Shown here one piece after another: positions 16,862-25,527 of a stretch of DNA of 64,000 nucleotides. The translations under genes and the position numbers were made by a program. Within the stretch, counting starts at the first letter, position 1. Each line of letters starts with the position of its first letter. The DNA is from ZAX-1 sp046533095 (GTDB lineage Bacteria > Bacillota > Clostridia > Lachnospirales > Lachnospiraceae), in contig JAJQRA010000020.1 in the NCBI GenBank assembly GCA_046533095.1, positions 124,001 to 188,000 on the forward strand, written 5' to 3'. Under the pieces are notes generated by a model that was not told where the DNA came from, did no database searches, and worked only from the letters and a program-made list of their open reading frames with translations.

Positions 16862-17791
16862 ATGTCTAGGATTGCCAAGAACCTAACCGAATTAATTGGC
16901 CATACACCACTTTTAGAACTCCACGGCTTCAGCGAGGGCAACAAAACACGGGTAGTTGCGAAGCTTGAGAGCTTCAACCCGACTTCCTCCGTCAAGGATC
17001 GCATTGGTTATGCGTTGATTAAAGCCGCAGAGGAAAAGGGGTGCATTAACAAGGATACAGTGCTCATTGAGCCAACGAGTGGGAACACCGGTATTGCACT
17101 TGCATTTGTCGCAGCATCTAAAAAATATAGGCTTATTCTTACAATGCCGGAAACGATGACCGTAGAACGGCGTAATCTGCTTGCGGCACTTGGAGCAGAA
17201 ATCGTTCTGACGCCTGGGGAGAAAGGAATGAAAGGGGCGATTACAAAAGCGAATGAACTTGCGGCAAGTATGACGAACGCCTATATTCCCGGGCAATTTG
17301 TAAACCAGGCGAATCCACAAATCCATCGCTTGACGACGGCAGTTGAGATATGGGATGACACAGATGGCGAGGTCGATTTTTTTGTTGCGGGCGTTGGCAC
17401 CGGAGGGACGATTACCGGTGTAGGAGAGGTTTTAAAAGCCAGAAAGCCGAGTGTAAAGATTGTCGCAGTGGAACCGGATGGATCGGCTGTGCTATCCGGA
17501 GAAAAGAGCGGTGCACATAAGATTCAGGGAATCGGCGCAGGGTTTGTGCCAGATGTTTTAAACCGGGACATTGTTGACGAAGTTGTTCGTGTAAAGAACG
17601 AGGATGCATTTAAAGCGGCAAGGGAACTTGCGCGTGAAGAAGGGCTTCTGGTGGGAATATCCTCCGGTGCGGCGGCAGTTGCGGCAAAAGTGATAGCGAA
17701 CAGGCCGGAAAATGCCGGAAAGCTCATTGTCGTACTTTTACCGGACACAGGAGAGCGCTACCTGTCTACCACGCTCTTTGCGCAGGAATAG
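16862..17791 (+). CDS. cysK: Cysteine synthase, second copy
   Basis: A 309-residue O-acetylserine sulfhydrylase with the PLP lysine K45 in SSVKDRIG, TSGNTGIA, GTGGTITG and DTGERYLST. It resembles the first CysK closely, but its codon usage is richer in G+C at third positions, which suggests a different history rather than a recent duplication. The ATG at 16862 follows AAAGGGA. It is the first gene of an apparent operon with the SsuABC-like importer (22 bp to the ATPase), so it probably assimilates the sulfur that the importer supplies. Confidence 0.95.
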   Translation: MSRIAKNLTELIGHTPLLELHGFSEGNKTRVVAKLESFNPTSSVKDRIGYALIKAAEEKGCINKDTVLIEPTSGNTGIALAFVAASKKYRLILTMPETMTVERRNLLAALGAEIVLTPGEKGMKGAITKANELAASMTNAYIPGQFVNQANPQIHRLTTAVEIWDDTDGEVDFFVAGVGTGGTITGVGEVLKARKPSVKIVAVEPDGSAVLSGEKSGAHKIQGIGAGFVPDVLNRDIVDEVVRVKNEDAFKAARELAREEGLLVGISSGAAAVAAKVIANRPENAGKLIVVLLPDTGERYLSTTLFAQE

Positions 17792-17813
17792 GAGAAGGGT
17801 TAGGTGAAAAATT

Positions 17814-18704
17814 ATGTCAGATGAAATTACTACGCAGCCCCCTGCGGGCGAACAGGCAAAAATAGAACTCATCAACCTTCGGCAGTCTTATTTTATCCGT
17901 AAGCCGGAAAAACGCGGCCTCCATGAATTCGTCGCACTGGAAAATTTTGCACTCTCCATCAAAGCGGGTGAATTTTTGGCAATTGTCGGTCCTTCCGGAT
18001 GTGGAAAATCAACGCTTTTAGATATCGTTTCCGGTTTGATGAAACCGCGTTCCGGGGAGATTCGAATTGATGGCCGCACGGTAAAGGGACCGGCGCTTGA
18101 CCGTGGCTTTATCATGCAGGGCTATGCGCTCTTCCCATGGAGGAATGTCATCAAAAATGTTACCTATGGGCTTGAAGTGAAGGGTATACCGCGAAAGGAA
18201 CGTAAAAAGATTGCTCAAAAGTATATCGACCTTGTTGGGCTAAACGGTTTTGAGGATCGACATCCAAACGAGCTGTCAGGAGGCATGCGCCAGCGTGTTG
18301 CCATTGCCCGTGCCCTCGCATACAATCCGGAAGTGTTGCTCCTAGATGAACCATTTGCCGCCGTGGATGCGCAAACAAGAGAGACGCTTCAAGATGAACT
18401 GTTGAGAATCTGGGAGAAGACAGAAAAGACGATTATCTTTGTGACACATAGCATAGAAGAAGCTGTTTTGCTTGCAGATCGTATCGTTGTCATGACACCG
18501 AACCCCGGCAGCATCAGAAAAATAATAGATGTCAATCTTCCGCGTCCGCGTACAGCGGCGCAAATGCGTACCTCACCTGATTTTAGCTGGCTTACCCACC
18601 AAGTTTGGCAACTGCTACAATCGGATGAGGCAGGTCTAGAGGCCTCTACCGACACAGCGCTGCAGAATGTAGAAGAAGTGATAGAGCCTACCACGTTGCT
18701 CTAG
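17814..18704 (+). CDS. ABC transporter ATP-binding protein, SsuB/TauB/NrtD family
   Basis: A 296-residue ATPase with Walker A GPSGCGKST (about residue 65), a Q-loop in MQGYALFPW, the signature LSGGMRQRVAIARAL and Walker B VLLLDEPFAAVD. The SsuB/TauB/nitrate/taurine subgroup energises uptake of alkanesulfonates, taurine, nitrate or thiamine precursors. Location after cysK and before a matching lipoprotein and permease argues for a sulfur source such as a sulfonate. The ribosome binding site is weak (AGGTGAAAAATT). Confidence 0.92.
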   Translation: MSDEITTQPPAGEQAKIELINLRQSYFIRKPEKRGLHEFVALENFALSIKAGEFLAIVGPSGCGKSTLLDIVSGLMKPRSGEIRIDGRTVKGPALDRGFIMQGYALFPWRNVIKNVTYGLEVKGIPRKERKKIAQKYIDLVGLNGFEDRHPNELSGGMRQRVAIARALAYNPEVLLLDEPFAAVDAQTRETLQDELLRIWEKTEKTIIFVTHSIEEAVLLADRIVVMTPNPGSIRKIIDVNLPRPRTAAQMRTSPDFSWLTHQVWQLLQSDEAGLEASTDTALQNVEEVIEPTTLL

Positions 18705-18785
18705 CCATGGCGAGTACAATCCTTTAAAATCAGGGATGTATTATAGATGTATAAAAATCAAAAGAAAAATGAAAAGGAGATTTGT

Positions 18786-19943
18786 ATGAAAAAATTATTT
18801 GTGTTACTGCTATCGTTGGTTTTAGTATTTTCTTTGATTGGATGTGGCAAAACAAATGAAAGCGGCTCAGACGCTGCTAAGGAGGAAACGCCTGCCGCAG
18901 AGGAAACACCTGCCACAGAGGAAGAAGCATCAGATGATGGGGAAGAGGCAGAGGAACCTGCTAAGGAGGATCAAGACACCGCTGTGGCGGAGGATGATTT
19001 GTTTGTCCTGCGCGCTTTTACACCAACTACGTTTATGGAATTTACAATTGCAGATGAAATGGGCTTTTTCCGTGATGGCGGTATCCAAATTCAATACGTT
19101 GGTTCATTGCCTACAGGTATGACGGATTTGCAGTTGATAGAGCAGGGAGAAATTGACGTTTCATACAGCGGGCATCCGTCTGTTGTTGCACAGGCACGTC
19201 TTTCGGGCATAAAGGTGAAGATGATTGCACCGGGCATGGTTGATGATGAGAAAAACCCACACGTTACCTACCTTGTTAAAAATGACAGCGAGCTACAGAC
19301 GCTAGATGATATTGCCGGTCATAAGGTTGGTATTGGCGGAACAGGTGTCTGCACAGATGGTTACCTAAGCTATTACTTAAATTCGAAAGGGCTGGATGCT
19401 AGTTCTGTTGAATATGTGAAACTTCCGCAGGGTGGTGCACCGGAGCAAGCCGTTGTTCAAGGCCTTATTGATGTAACTGACTCACACACACCTTACGCAA
19501 CCCTTGCATTGGCAACAGGAGAGGTTCGTGTCCTTGGCAAAACTTGGGATATTTTTGGAAGCCCGGCAGCCGGTCTTGGCGCACGTTCCCTACCAGAATG
19601 GATTATTGACGAGCATCCGGATGTAGCACAAGGCTTTGTGGATGCGATGTATCGGGCACGCCTTTGGAGCAATGCGAATCCGGAAGAGTCTGCAAACCTG
19701 ATGGCCGCAGTCCTCGGTTTAAAAGAAGGCGAAGTCCTTCCACTGATACAGGATGAAAACAAGAATATTGAGCCATCGTATATCGATCTGTGGTTTGAAC
19801 TTGCAGAATCAGAAGCAGTTGGATTATGGGAAACAGGTCAAATTACGCCTGAGGAAATTTACACGAATGACTTTGTGCCAAAAGATGCACCTGCATCTGA
19901 TGCTGATTTGCACTGGGACGGAGAGGTTCATAATACATATTAA
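18786..19943 (+). CDS. ABC transporter substrate-binding lipoprotein, SsuA/NMT1-like
   Basis: A 385-residue lipoprotein. The signal peptide MKKLFVLLLSLVLVFSLIGC ends in a lipobox (LIGC), so it is anchored outside the membrane. A low-complexity Glu/Ala/Pro/Thr linker (about 25-70) separates the anchor from a periplasmic-binding-like domain of the NMT1/SsuA type (FMEFTIADEMGFFRDGGI, GEIDVSYSGHPSV). It should bind the substrate of the adjacent ATPase and permease, probably an organosulfur compound; the ligand is inferred from cysK linkage. The ATG at 18786 has AAGGAG 6 nt upstream. Confidence 0.9.
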   Translation: MKKLFVLLLSLVLVFSLIGCGKTNESGSDAAKEETPAAEETPATEEEASDDGEEAEEPAKEDQDTAVAEDDLFVLRAFTPTTFMEFTIADEMGFFRDGGIQIQYVGSLPTGMTDLQLIEQGEIDVSYSGHPSVVAQARLSGIKVKMIAPGMVDDEKNPHVTYLVKNDSELQTLDDIAGHKVGIGGTGVCTDGYLSYYLNSKGLDASSVEYVKLPQGGAPEQAVVQGLIDVTDSHTPYATLALATGEVRVLGKTWDIFGSPAAGLGARSLPEWIIDEHPDVAQGFVDAMYRARLWSNANPEESANLMAAVLGLKEGEVLPLIQDENKNIEPSYIDLWFELAESEAVGLWETGQITPEEIYTNDFVPKDAPASDADLHWDGEVHNTY

Positions 19944-19961
19944 AAAGAAAGGCGAAAGGTA

Positions 19962-20090
19962 GATGTTTCGTATAGAATACGAAAAAGAAGAGCGAAAGGC
20001 AGTCGTTTCGTTGTACACCTACTTTAAAGCTATTGTTAAATGCATTGAAACTGGTCAGGGCAACCTTACATTAGATTGACCTGACCAGTT
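19962..20090 (+). other. Intercistronic hairpins between the binding-protein and permease genes
   Basis: The region holds two imperfect copies of GCGAAAGG(T/C)AG(A/T)(T/C)GTTTCGT, a small TTTCGTAT-AGA-ATACGAAA hairpin, and a larger hairpin with the 11-bp stem AACTGGTCAGG (20049-20059) / CCTGACCAGTT (20080-20090). There is no T tail. Such a structure commonly raises the stability of the upstream binding-protein message relative to the permease message. Confidence 0.55.
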
Positions 20091-20121
20091 GAATATCAGT
20101 TATGAAAGTTGGAAGAGGATG

Positions 20122-20910
20122 ATGAAAAAATTTTTCAAAAGAGCATATAAAATTGTTTACAGCCTGTTGGCAGTGATTATTTTCTTCGCACTCTGGGAAA
20201 TAGCCGCAAGGTTGGAGCTGTTGGTGAATCCTCTGTTTTTGCCGCCATTTACAAAGGTTGCACAGACGCTGTGGGGGATGGTGATAAGTGGTGAACTGTG
20301 GAAGCACCTTGCAGTTAGCCTGCAAAGGTCACTGACCGGCTATGCGGTTGGTGTGGCATTTTCGGTTCCGCTCGGCCTTGCTATCGGCTGGTTTAAGAAA
20401 TTTGGTGATTTTATAAATCCGTTGCTGCAGACATTCCGCAATACGCCGACCTTGGCGCTTCTTCCTGTGTTTGTTATGTTTTTCGGGATTGGAGAGCTGT
20501 CTAAAGTTGCAGTTATATTTTGGGGCGTTTTATGGGGTGTACTGCTTAATACAATCGCCGGCGTGCGAAGTGTAGACCCGCAATTGATTCGGGCGGCCCG
20601 CTCAATGGGAACAGGATCCATCCGGCTGTTTGGTACCGTGATTCTCCCTGCATCATTGCCTTATATTTTTACAGGGATGCGTATTTCAGCCACAACATCT
20701 ATCGTGATCTTAATTGCGGCAGAAATGATTGGCGCAAGCAAAGGCCTTGGCTACCAGTTATATTTCTATCAAATGAATATGAAATTTCCGGAGATGTACT
20801 CCTATATTATCGTCATGTCGATCATTGGCGTAGCACTGAATTATATACTTGAGTTCGTTGAGATGCATAGCTTTCGTTGGAGAGATGAGAACAGTGCCCA
20901 AAGCAAATAA
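20122..20910 (+). CDS. ABC transporter permease, SsuC/TauC family
   Basis: A 262-residue inner-membrane permease with about six transmembrane helices and the EAA loop ARSMGTGSIRLFGTVILPASLP, typical of BPD_transp_1 permeases that pair with SsuB-like ATPases. It completes the importer with the two preceding genes. The ATG at 20122 (or the adjacent one at 20119) is chosen because GGAAGAGG lies just before; a longer in-frame TTG at 20089 falls in the intercistronic hairpin and is unlikely. Confidence 0.9.
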   Translation: MKKFFKRAYKIVYSLLAVIIFFALWEIAARLELLVNPLFLPPFTKVAQTLWGMVISGELWKHLAVSLQRSLTGYAVGVAFSVPLGLAIGWFKKFGDFINPLLQTFRNTPTLALLPVFVMFFGIGELSKVAVIFWGVLWGVLLNTIAGVRSVDPQLIRAARSMGTGSIRLFGTVILPASLPYIFTGMRISATTSIVILIAAEMIGASKGLGYQLYFYQMNMKFPEMYSYIIVMSIIGVALNYILEFVEMHSFRWRDENSAQSK

Positions 20911-20917
20911 AAACAGT

Positions 20918-21060
20918 AAGGAACTGTTCCTTAATAACCTTGACATCTGACTTGGTCTTTTTCCGCCAAACTGCGTTGTCCTCAATCAGCGTAGCTTAGG
21001 CTACACCTCATTCGGACGCCTTGCCTGACGAAAAAATCCCTGCGTCATCTTATCAAGTTT
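20918..21060. repeat. 143-bp intergenic repeat, copy 1
   Basis: The sequence from AAGGAACTGTTCCTTAATAA to ATCTTATCAAGTTT matches the reverse complement of 57216-57358 over the full 143 bp with about five differences. It begins with the palindrome AAGGAAC-T-GTTCCTT and contains the dyad GTAGCTTAGGCTAC. It lies right after a stop codon in both copies (7 bp here, overlapping by 2 bp there), so it may double as a transcript end. There is no coding capacity. Confidence 0.9.
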
Positions 21061-21150
21061 ATTTCGTCACAGTCCCTAAGTTGATTTAACGATGAATGCA
21101 TCATGAAAACATCGTTATAAAATTCATTATTTTTTAGGAGGTCAAAACAG

Positions 21151-22254
21151 ATGACTACAATACTTACACCTAAATATTACCTAAACAAGCCGGGCGCATT
21201 GCGTGAGGCAGGAGAGACGATCAAAACCATTGCAAAACGAGTCTATATTGTCGGTGGAAAGACTGCATTAAGCGTTTCAAAGGCGTTTGTAGAAGGGTTG
21301 GATGCAGCTGGTATCGCATATGATATTTTAGAATATGGCGGCTATCCGACCATTGAGACAGCAGAAGAGGTCGCACGCAATGCAAAAGAAGAGGAAGCAG
21401 GAGCAATCGTCGGTATTGGCGGTGGCAGAATTATGGACACGGTTAAGGCGGCAGGGGGCATCGCCGGTCTTCCTGTGATTGCAGTGCCGACAATCGCCGC
21501 AACTTGCGCCTCATGGGCGGCTACCTCTATTTTGTATAATGACCAGGGAGAGTTTACCGAACCGCGTGCAAATGAAAACGCACCGATTTTTCTGGTGCTC
21601 GATACGGACATTATTGCAAATGCGCCGATTCGATACATTCAGGCAGGTATCTCGGATGCACTTGCACGATGGTATGAAAATGCGCCTCATCTGCGCTATT
21701 CAAATAGGTTCTATCTGCGCTGGCAGATAAAGCAGGCGGAGCTTATTCGCGATATCCTTGAAAACGAGGGGCTACGTGTCGTTGCCGATTTAAAGCGTGG
21801 CGTATATGACCCGGAAAGCGTTGTAACGGTTCTTGATGCATCGGTACTGTTGACCGGCCTTTTCGTCAGCATACGCAGTACGGATGAACTTTTCTACGGT
21901 GGGATTGCACATAATATCTATCATCTGTCATCCCCTTTGCATGAATTGCATGGGGCATTGCATGGCGAGCAGATTGCATTTGCGCTGATCGTATCTGCAT
22001 TGCTGGAAAAAAAGCCTGAAAAAGAGGTGTTGGATCTGGTCACGCTGTTCCATAAATTTGAGCAGCCGCTGACACTAAAAGAGATTGGGTTAGGAGATGA
22101 TGCGCCCGAGCGGTTGGATAAGGTACTTCCTACCATTTATGCGGCATCAGAGGAATACCGGAAGCTGATTACACAATTCACGCTAAAAGAGTTGAAATCG
22201 ACTATTTTTGAGGCAGATACAATTGGTCATGCATTTCAAAATAAAACGCTTTAG
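21151..22254 (+). CDS. Iron-containing alcohol dehydrogenase / glycerol dehydrogenase family oxidoreductase
   Basis: A 367-residue NAD(P)-dependent dehydrogenase. The nucleotide-binding GIGGGRIMDTVKA (about 88-100) is present. Metal ligands are visible in GISDALARW (Asp) and in HELHGALHGEQIAF (His). The overall pattern is that of GldA and the YbdH/HcxA group, which reduces 2-oxoacids, rather than Fe-Adh proper. The substrate is unknown. Its place after a sulfonate-type importer suggests handling of a product of organosulfur breakdown, but this is inference. A strong AGGAGGT lies 8 nt before the ATG. Confidence 0.82.
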   Translation: MTTILTPKYYLNKPGALREAGETIKTIAKRVYIVGGKTALSVSKAFVEGLDAAGIAYDILEYGGYPTIETAEEVARNAKEEEAGAIVGIGGGRIMDTVKAAGGIAGLPVIAVPTIAATCASWAATSILYNDQGEFTEPRANENAPIFLVLDTDIIANAPIRYIQAGISDALARWYENAPHLRYSNRFYLRWQIKQAELIRDILENEGLRVVADLKRGVYDPESVVTVLDASVLLTGLFVSIRSTDELFYGGIAHNIYHLSSPLHELHGALHGEQIAFALIVSALLEKKPEKEVLDLVTLFHKFEQPLTLKEIGLGDDAPERLDKVLPTIYAASEEYRKLITQFTLKELKSTIFEADTIGHAFQNKTL

Positions 22255-22278
22255 AGTAACCGGAAGGGAGAGGTGAAC

Positions 22279-22725
22279 ATGAAAAATCGAATCCTAGTAG
22301 GTGCGATTGCAATCGTGGCAGGGGCTTTGATTGCAATCGGACCACAATTCTTATTCAAGATATGTGAACAGACACATCACGCAATTACAACTTGCTACTG
22401 GACGGCACAAGCAGAAATTGGCGTGGGGGGAGTGATCGCACTCCTTGGCATAGCGTATCTTTTGTTTGGAGATTCTCATGCGCGTGTTGGCCTTAACTTG
22501 GCGATAGGCCTGAACAGCGTGTTGGCCTTTTTAATTCCAAACGTGCTCATTGGGGTGTGCGAAATGCCGACAATGGATTGCCGCATTGCTACGTTGCCCG
22601 CATTAAACGTAATCAGTATCCTTGCGTTTGCGCTTACGGTAGGCAATACGATCTATCTATGGCGTCTTGTAACGCCTAGAAAGGAGTCGCCCGAGAATGA
22701 AACCGCAGACACTGAGCGCATTTAA
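22279..22725 (+). CDS. DUF4418 family membrane protein
   Basis: A 148-residue protein with four predicted transmembrane helices (about 5-22, 50-68, 75-95, 112-130) and conserved cysteines in KICEQTHH, TTCYWT and GVCEMPTMDCR between them. This layout is that of DUF4418, whose function is unknown and which often travels with FtsX-like permeases and a LolD-like ATPase, as here. The ATG at 22279 follows GGGAGAGGTGAAC. It overlaps the next gene by 29 bp. Confidence 0.82.
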   Translation: MKNRILVGAIAIVAGALIAIGPQFLFKICEQTHHAITTCYWTAQAEIGVGGVIALLGIAYLLFGDSHARVGLNLAIGLNSVLAFLIPNVLIGVCEMPTMDCRIATLPALNVISILAFALTVGNTIYLWRLVTPRKESPENETADTERI

Positions 22726-23911
22726 TATTGCGCTTTTCAATATCAGACGGCGGTATTTTCGCGCATTTTGCATGGCGGGGCTTGTAGCCGTGTTGTCTTT
22801 TGTCCTAATCGGCGGTACATTGATTGCAGTCAGCCTCTCGCAGGGGATACGCAGTATATCGAACCGCCTTGGAGCTGACGCGCTGTTTGTACCGCTTGGA
22901 TATGAACAGCACATAGAGGGTGCACTGTTGCGCGGAGAGCCAAGTGCATTTTACTTTGAGGGTGAAATTATCGAAAAGCTGCGTGCGTTTGATGGCATTG
23001 AAAAAGCCTCGCCGCAGCTGTTTATTGCATCGTTTGACTCGCCGCACTGCTCAGCCGAAGTGCAGATGATTGGGTATGATGCACAAACCGATTTTGTCAT
23101 TGCGCCTTGGCTGACACGTGCAGTTTCTGGTGGACCCGGCAAAGGCGAAGTGGTGGTCGGGAGCAGCATCAATGGAGATACAGGGGATGTGCTGCAATTT
23201 TTCAGCAGCGATTACACGGTAGTCGGTAAACTGGAAAAAACCGGAATGGGATTTGATACTTCGGTGTTTCTTAATATGGATGTCGCACGGCTTGCGCTAC
23301 AAGAGTACGTTAGCTATGGTGGCGAAGGTGTTTCCGGAGAGGTGGCGGATGCAGTTTCATCCATTGCAGTGGATGTTAAATCCGGTGTTGATGTTATGGA
23401 ATTTGCAAAAGAGGCACGCAGAGCATTTCATGATGAGCGTGTGAGTGTCGTACTCCCGCAGACGATGATCGGTAGTTTGTCCGGTAATATGAAATCACTG
23501 CTTCTGGTGATTGCTGTTCTTATCGTGTTCTTGTGGGCACTTGCTGTTGCGGTGCTTGCACTTACGTTTACGGGAATTTTAGGGGAGCGCAAGCGCGAAT
23601 TTGGAATCTACCGCGTACTCGGTGCAACGCGCGGAAAACTCGCGTGGATCATCCTGTCGGAGTCATGCATTTTAAGTTTGCTAGGGGCAGTCGTAGGTGC
23701 TGCGCTTTTAGCACTGTTTTTCTTTTCCTTCTCCCCACTGATTAGCCTCACGCTTGACATGCCATATCTTGTGCCTTCAGGGGTAACGCTTTTTCTGCTT
23801 TTTTCAGGCGGACTGCTGGTTTCTTTTCTTACGGGGCCAATTGCGTCACTTTTTTCAGCATTGCGAATTGGACATATTGCAACGAATGCTATTATGAGGG
23901 AGGGGGAGTGA
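22697..23911 (+). CDS. ABC transporter permease, FtsX/MacB-like
   Basis: A 404-residue permease with one N-terminal transmembrane helix (about 25-48), a large extracytoplasmic MacB-PCD-like domain (about 50-255) and three C-terminal helices (about 265-395) around LGERKREFGIYRVLGATRGKL, the FtsX core. It pairs with the ATPase that follows after 1 bp. Systems of this kind export lipoproteins, peptides or antimicrobials or act as mechanotransmitters; the substrate is not apparent. The DUF4418 protein is the likely third component. Confidence 0.88.
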   Translation: MKPQTLSAFNIALFNIRRRYFRAFCMAGLVAVLSFVLIGGTLIAVSLSQGIRSISNRLGADALFVPLGYEQHIEGALLRGEPSAFYFEGEIIEKLRAFDGIEKASPQLFIASFDSPHCSAEVQMIGYDAQTDFVIAPWLTRAVSGGPGKGEVVVGSSINGDTGDVLQFFSSDYTVVGKLEKTGMGFDTSVFLNMDVARLALQEYVSYGGEGVSGEVADAVSSIAVDVKSGVDVMEFAKEARRAFHDERVSVVLPQTMIGSLSGNMKSLLLVIAVLIVFLWALAVAVLALTFTGILGERKREFGIYRVLGATRGKLAWIILSESCILSLLGAVVGAALLALFFFSFSPLISLTLDMPYLVPSGVTLFLLFSGGLLVSFLTGPIASLFSALRIGHIATNAIMREGE

Positions 23912-23912
23912 C

Positions 23913-24590
23913 ATGTTGCTAAAGACGATTGCGCTGATGCGCGAATACCAGCGAGGCAAGGTATCGTTTCGCGCAGTAAATGAGGTAGATTTGTCGTTAG
24001 ATGAAGCTGATTTTGTATGTATCACAGGGCATTCAGGAAGTGGAAAGAGTACCTTGTTAAATCTTATTGCAGGTTTGCTGTCGCCAACATCTGGGAACAT
24101 CGTTTTTGATGGAAAAGAATTGACAACGGCACACGATCGCGAACTTTCAAGGATCCGCAATACACAAATTGGCTATATTCCGCAAGGGCACAGTATTTTG
24201 GGAAATTTTACCGTATTGGACAATGTAAGGCTTCCTTTTTATCTCTATAAACGCGATGGAAATCCAACCGTGCGTGCAAATGAGCTGTTAGAACAGGTTG
24301 GTATCGCTCACCTGAAACGGCAATATCCGGCGGAGCTATCCGGGGGTGAATTGCGACGGATTTCGATTGCGCGTGCCTTGATAAACAGCCCACGCATCTT
24401 GATCGCCGACGAACCTACGGGTGATCTTGATCCGCAAAACAGCGAGGCGATTATGGAGCTTTTCGCGCGTGTTGCGAAAGAGGGCACCGCAGTTCTTGTT
24501 GTCACACATGATGTGGGAAACGTGCGCTTTTGTGACAAACATTACATCATGGAAGCGGGCAAATTACGCAATGCGGTGGAATCGTCTTGA
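23913..24590 (+). CDS. ABC transporter ATP-binding protein, LolD/MacB-like
   Basis: A 225-residue ATPase with Walker A GHSGSGKST, a Q-loop in IPQGHSILGN, the signature LSGGELRRISIARAL and Walker B ILIADEPTGDLD, all typical of the LolD/FtsE/MacB group that works with FtsX-like permeases. The ATG follows GGGAGGGGGAG 5 nt upstream and directly abuts the permease stop. It ends the sulfur-region operon. The following 96 bp run convergently into an Uma2 gene without an obvious terminator. Confidence 0.92.
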   Translation: MLLKTIALMREYQRGKVSFRAVNEVDLSLDEADFVCITGHSGSGKSTLLNLIAGLLSPTSGNIVFDGKELTTAHDRELSRIRNTQIGYIPQGHSILGNFTVLDNVRLPFYLYKRDGNPTVRANELLEQVGIAHLKRQYPAELSGGELRRISIARALINSPRILIADEPTGDLDPQNSEAIMELFARVAKEGTAVLVVTHDVGNVRFCDKHYIMEAGKLRNAVESS

Positions 24591-24686
24591 TAAGCGATAC
24601 GATCACAACACATTGATTCTTCCCTTTAAAGCTGATGGAGGAAACAAAGATGTTGCGAGTGCGAAACCAAAAAGGGCTTTGGTGCG

Positions 24687-25241
24687 CTATTTAATGTCTA
24701 TCTTTGAGAAGTCAATGAACAAGTCTTCGTATATCCCCACCTTTATCGTATCTGTAAAGTCATAGTGCTGTGGGAAAAAGTTTTCTTTGCCAAAGAGATT
24801 CACTGTTATCATCTGGTTGCCATGATCCACAATCCAGTATTCTCGAACCCCTGCCGTTTTGTACAAAGCAGACTTTAAAATATAGTCATGCTCGGAATTG
24901 CTAGGGGATACGATTTCGATAATCAAGTCCGGCGCGCCGTTGCAGCCCCTGTTGTCAAGCTTGCTTTTATCGCAAATTACACTTATATCCGGCTCAACGG
25001 TTGTTTTGTCGTCTTCGTTCAATTTAACGGCAAATGGGGCAGGGTACACTTCACAGGGTCCGCTGTTTGATTTGATGTAGTCTTGTAATAAATATGACAA
25101 TTCAATCAATATTTTCTGATGGGTTCTATTTGGGGCGGCTTGGTAGTAGATTTGACCGTCAATTAGTTCTATCCTCACGTCTTCGGGGAATGAATCATAG
25201 TCCTCGTTTGTGTAAGTCTTCTTTTCCTGTGCGAATGGCAT
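24687..25241 (-). CDS. Uma2 family (DUF820) putative PD-(D/E)XK endonuclease
   Basis: A 184-residue protein of the Uma2/DUF820 family, a restriction-endonuclease-like fold common in cyanobacteria and some clostridia. The core acidic residues appear in VEPDISVICD and LIIEIVSPSN, with HDYILKSALYKTAGVREYWIVD. The biological role is unknown. Start at MPFAQEKKTYTNEDYDSFPED, preceded by AGGAAGTGCC. A shortened paralogue in the same orientation lies at 27345-27659, with the same leader sequence just upstream (CATGATGGCACTTCCTTTCT as read on the plus strand). Confidence 0.85.
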   Translation of the reverse strand: MPFAQEKKTYTNEDYDSFPEDVRIELIDGQIYYQAAPNRTHQKILIELSYLLQDYIKSNSGPCEVYPAPFAVKLNEDDKTTVEPDISVICDKSKLDNRGCNGAPDLIIEIVSPSNSEHDYILKSALYKTAGVREYWIVDHGNQMITVNLFGKENFFPQHYDFTDTIKVGIYEDLFIDFSKIDIK

Positions 25242-25286
25242 GATGGCACTTCCTTTCTATTTGTCCTACTGCAATATTGCGATGTG

Positions 25287-25514
25287 CTAGTTGCACCGGT
25301 GCAACGATTGGTCGGCGATGGCGTTGCTATCGCGCAGTATCTTATATATTCGAAGTTCAATGTTTTCATTGGTACTATCCTCGAATGATTTTAAATCTTC
25401 ATTTATTCCGCTTTTCTCGCCTAGTTCTTTTTGGGACATACCATTTTTGAGTCTAACTTGTTTGATATTTTCGCCAACATGATGTGTTTTCTGGGGAGAA
25501 AAAGCCTGTCGCAA
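25287..25514 (-). pseudogene. Degenerate XRE-family helix-turn-helix fragment
   Basis: The frame encodes IKQVRLKNGMSQKELGEKSGI, the first two helices of an XRE/Cro HTH domain, but then diverges to KSFEDSTNENIELRIYKIL, skipping the recognition helix and turn normally found there. It looks like a regulator that has suffered an internal deletion. It lies between Uma2 and AAA-like genes in the same orientation. Confidence 0.55.
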
Positions 25515-25527
25515 ATGATCGGATAGG

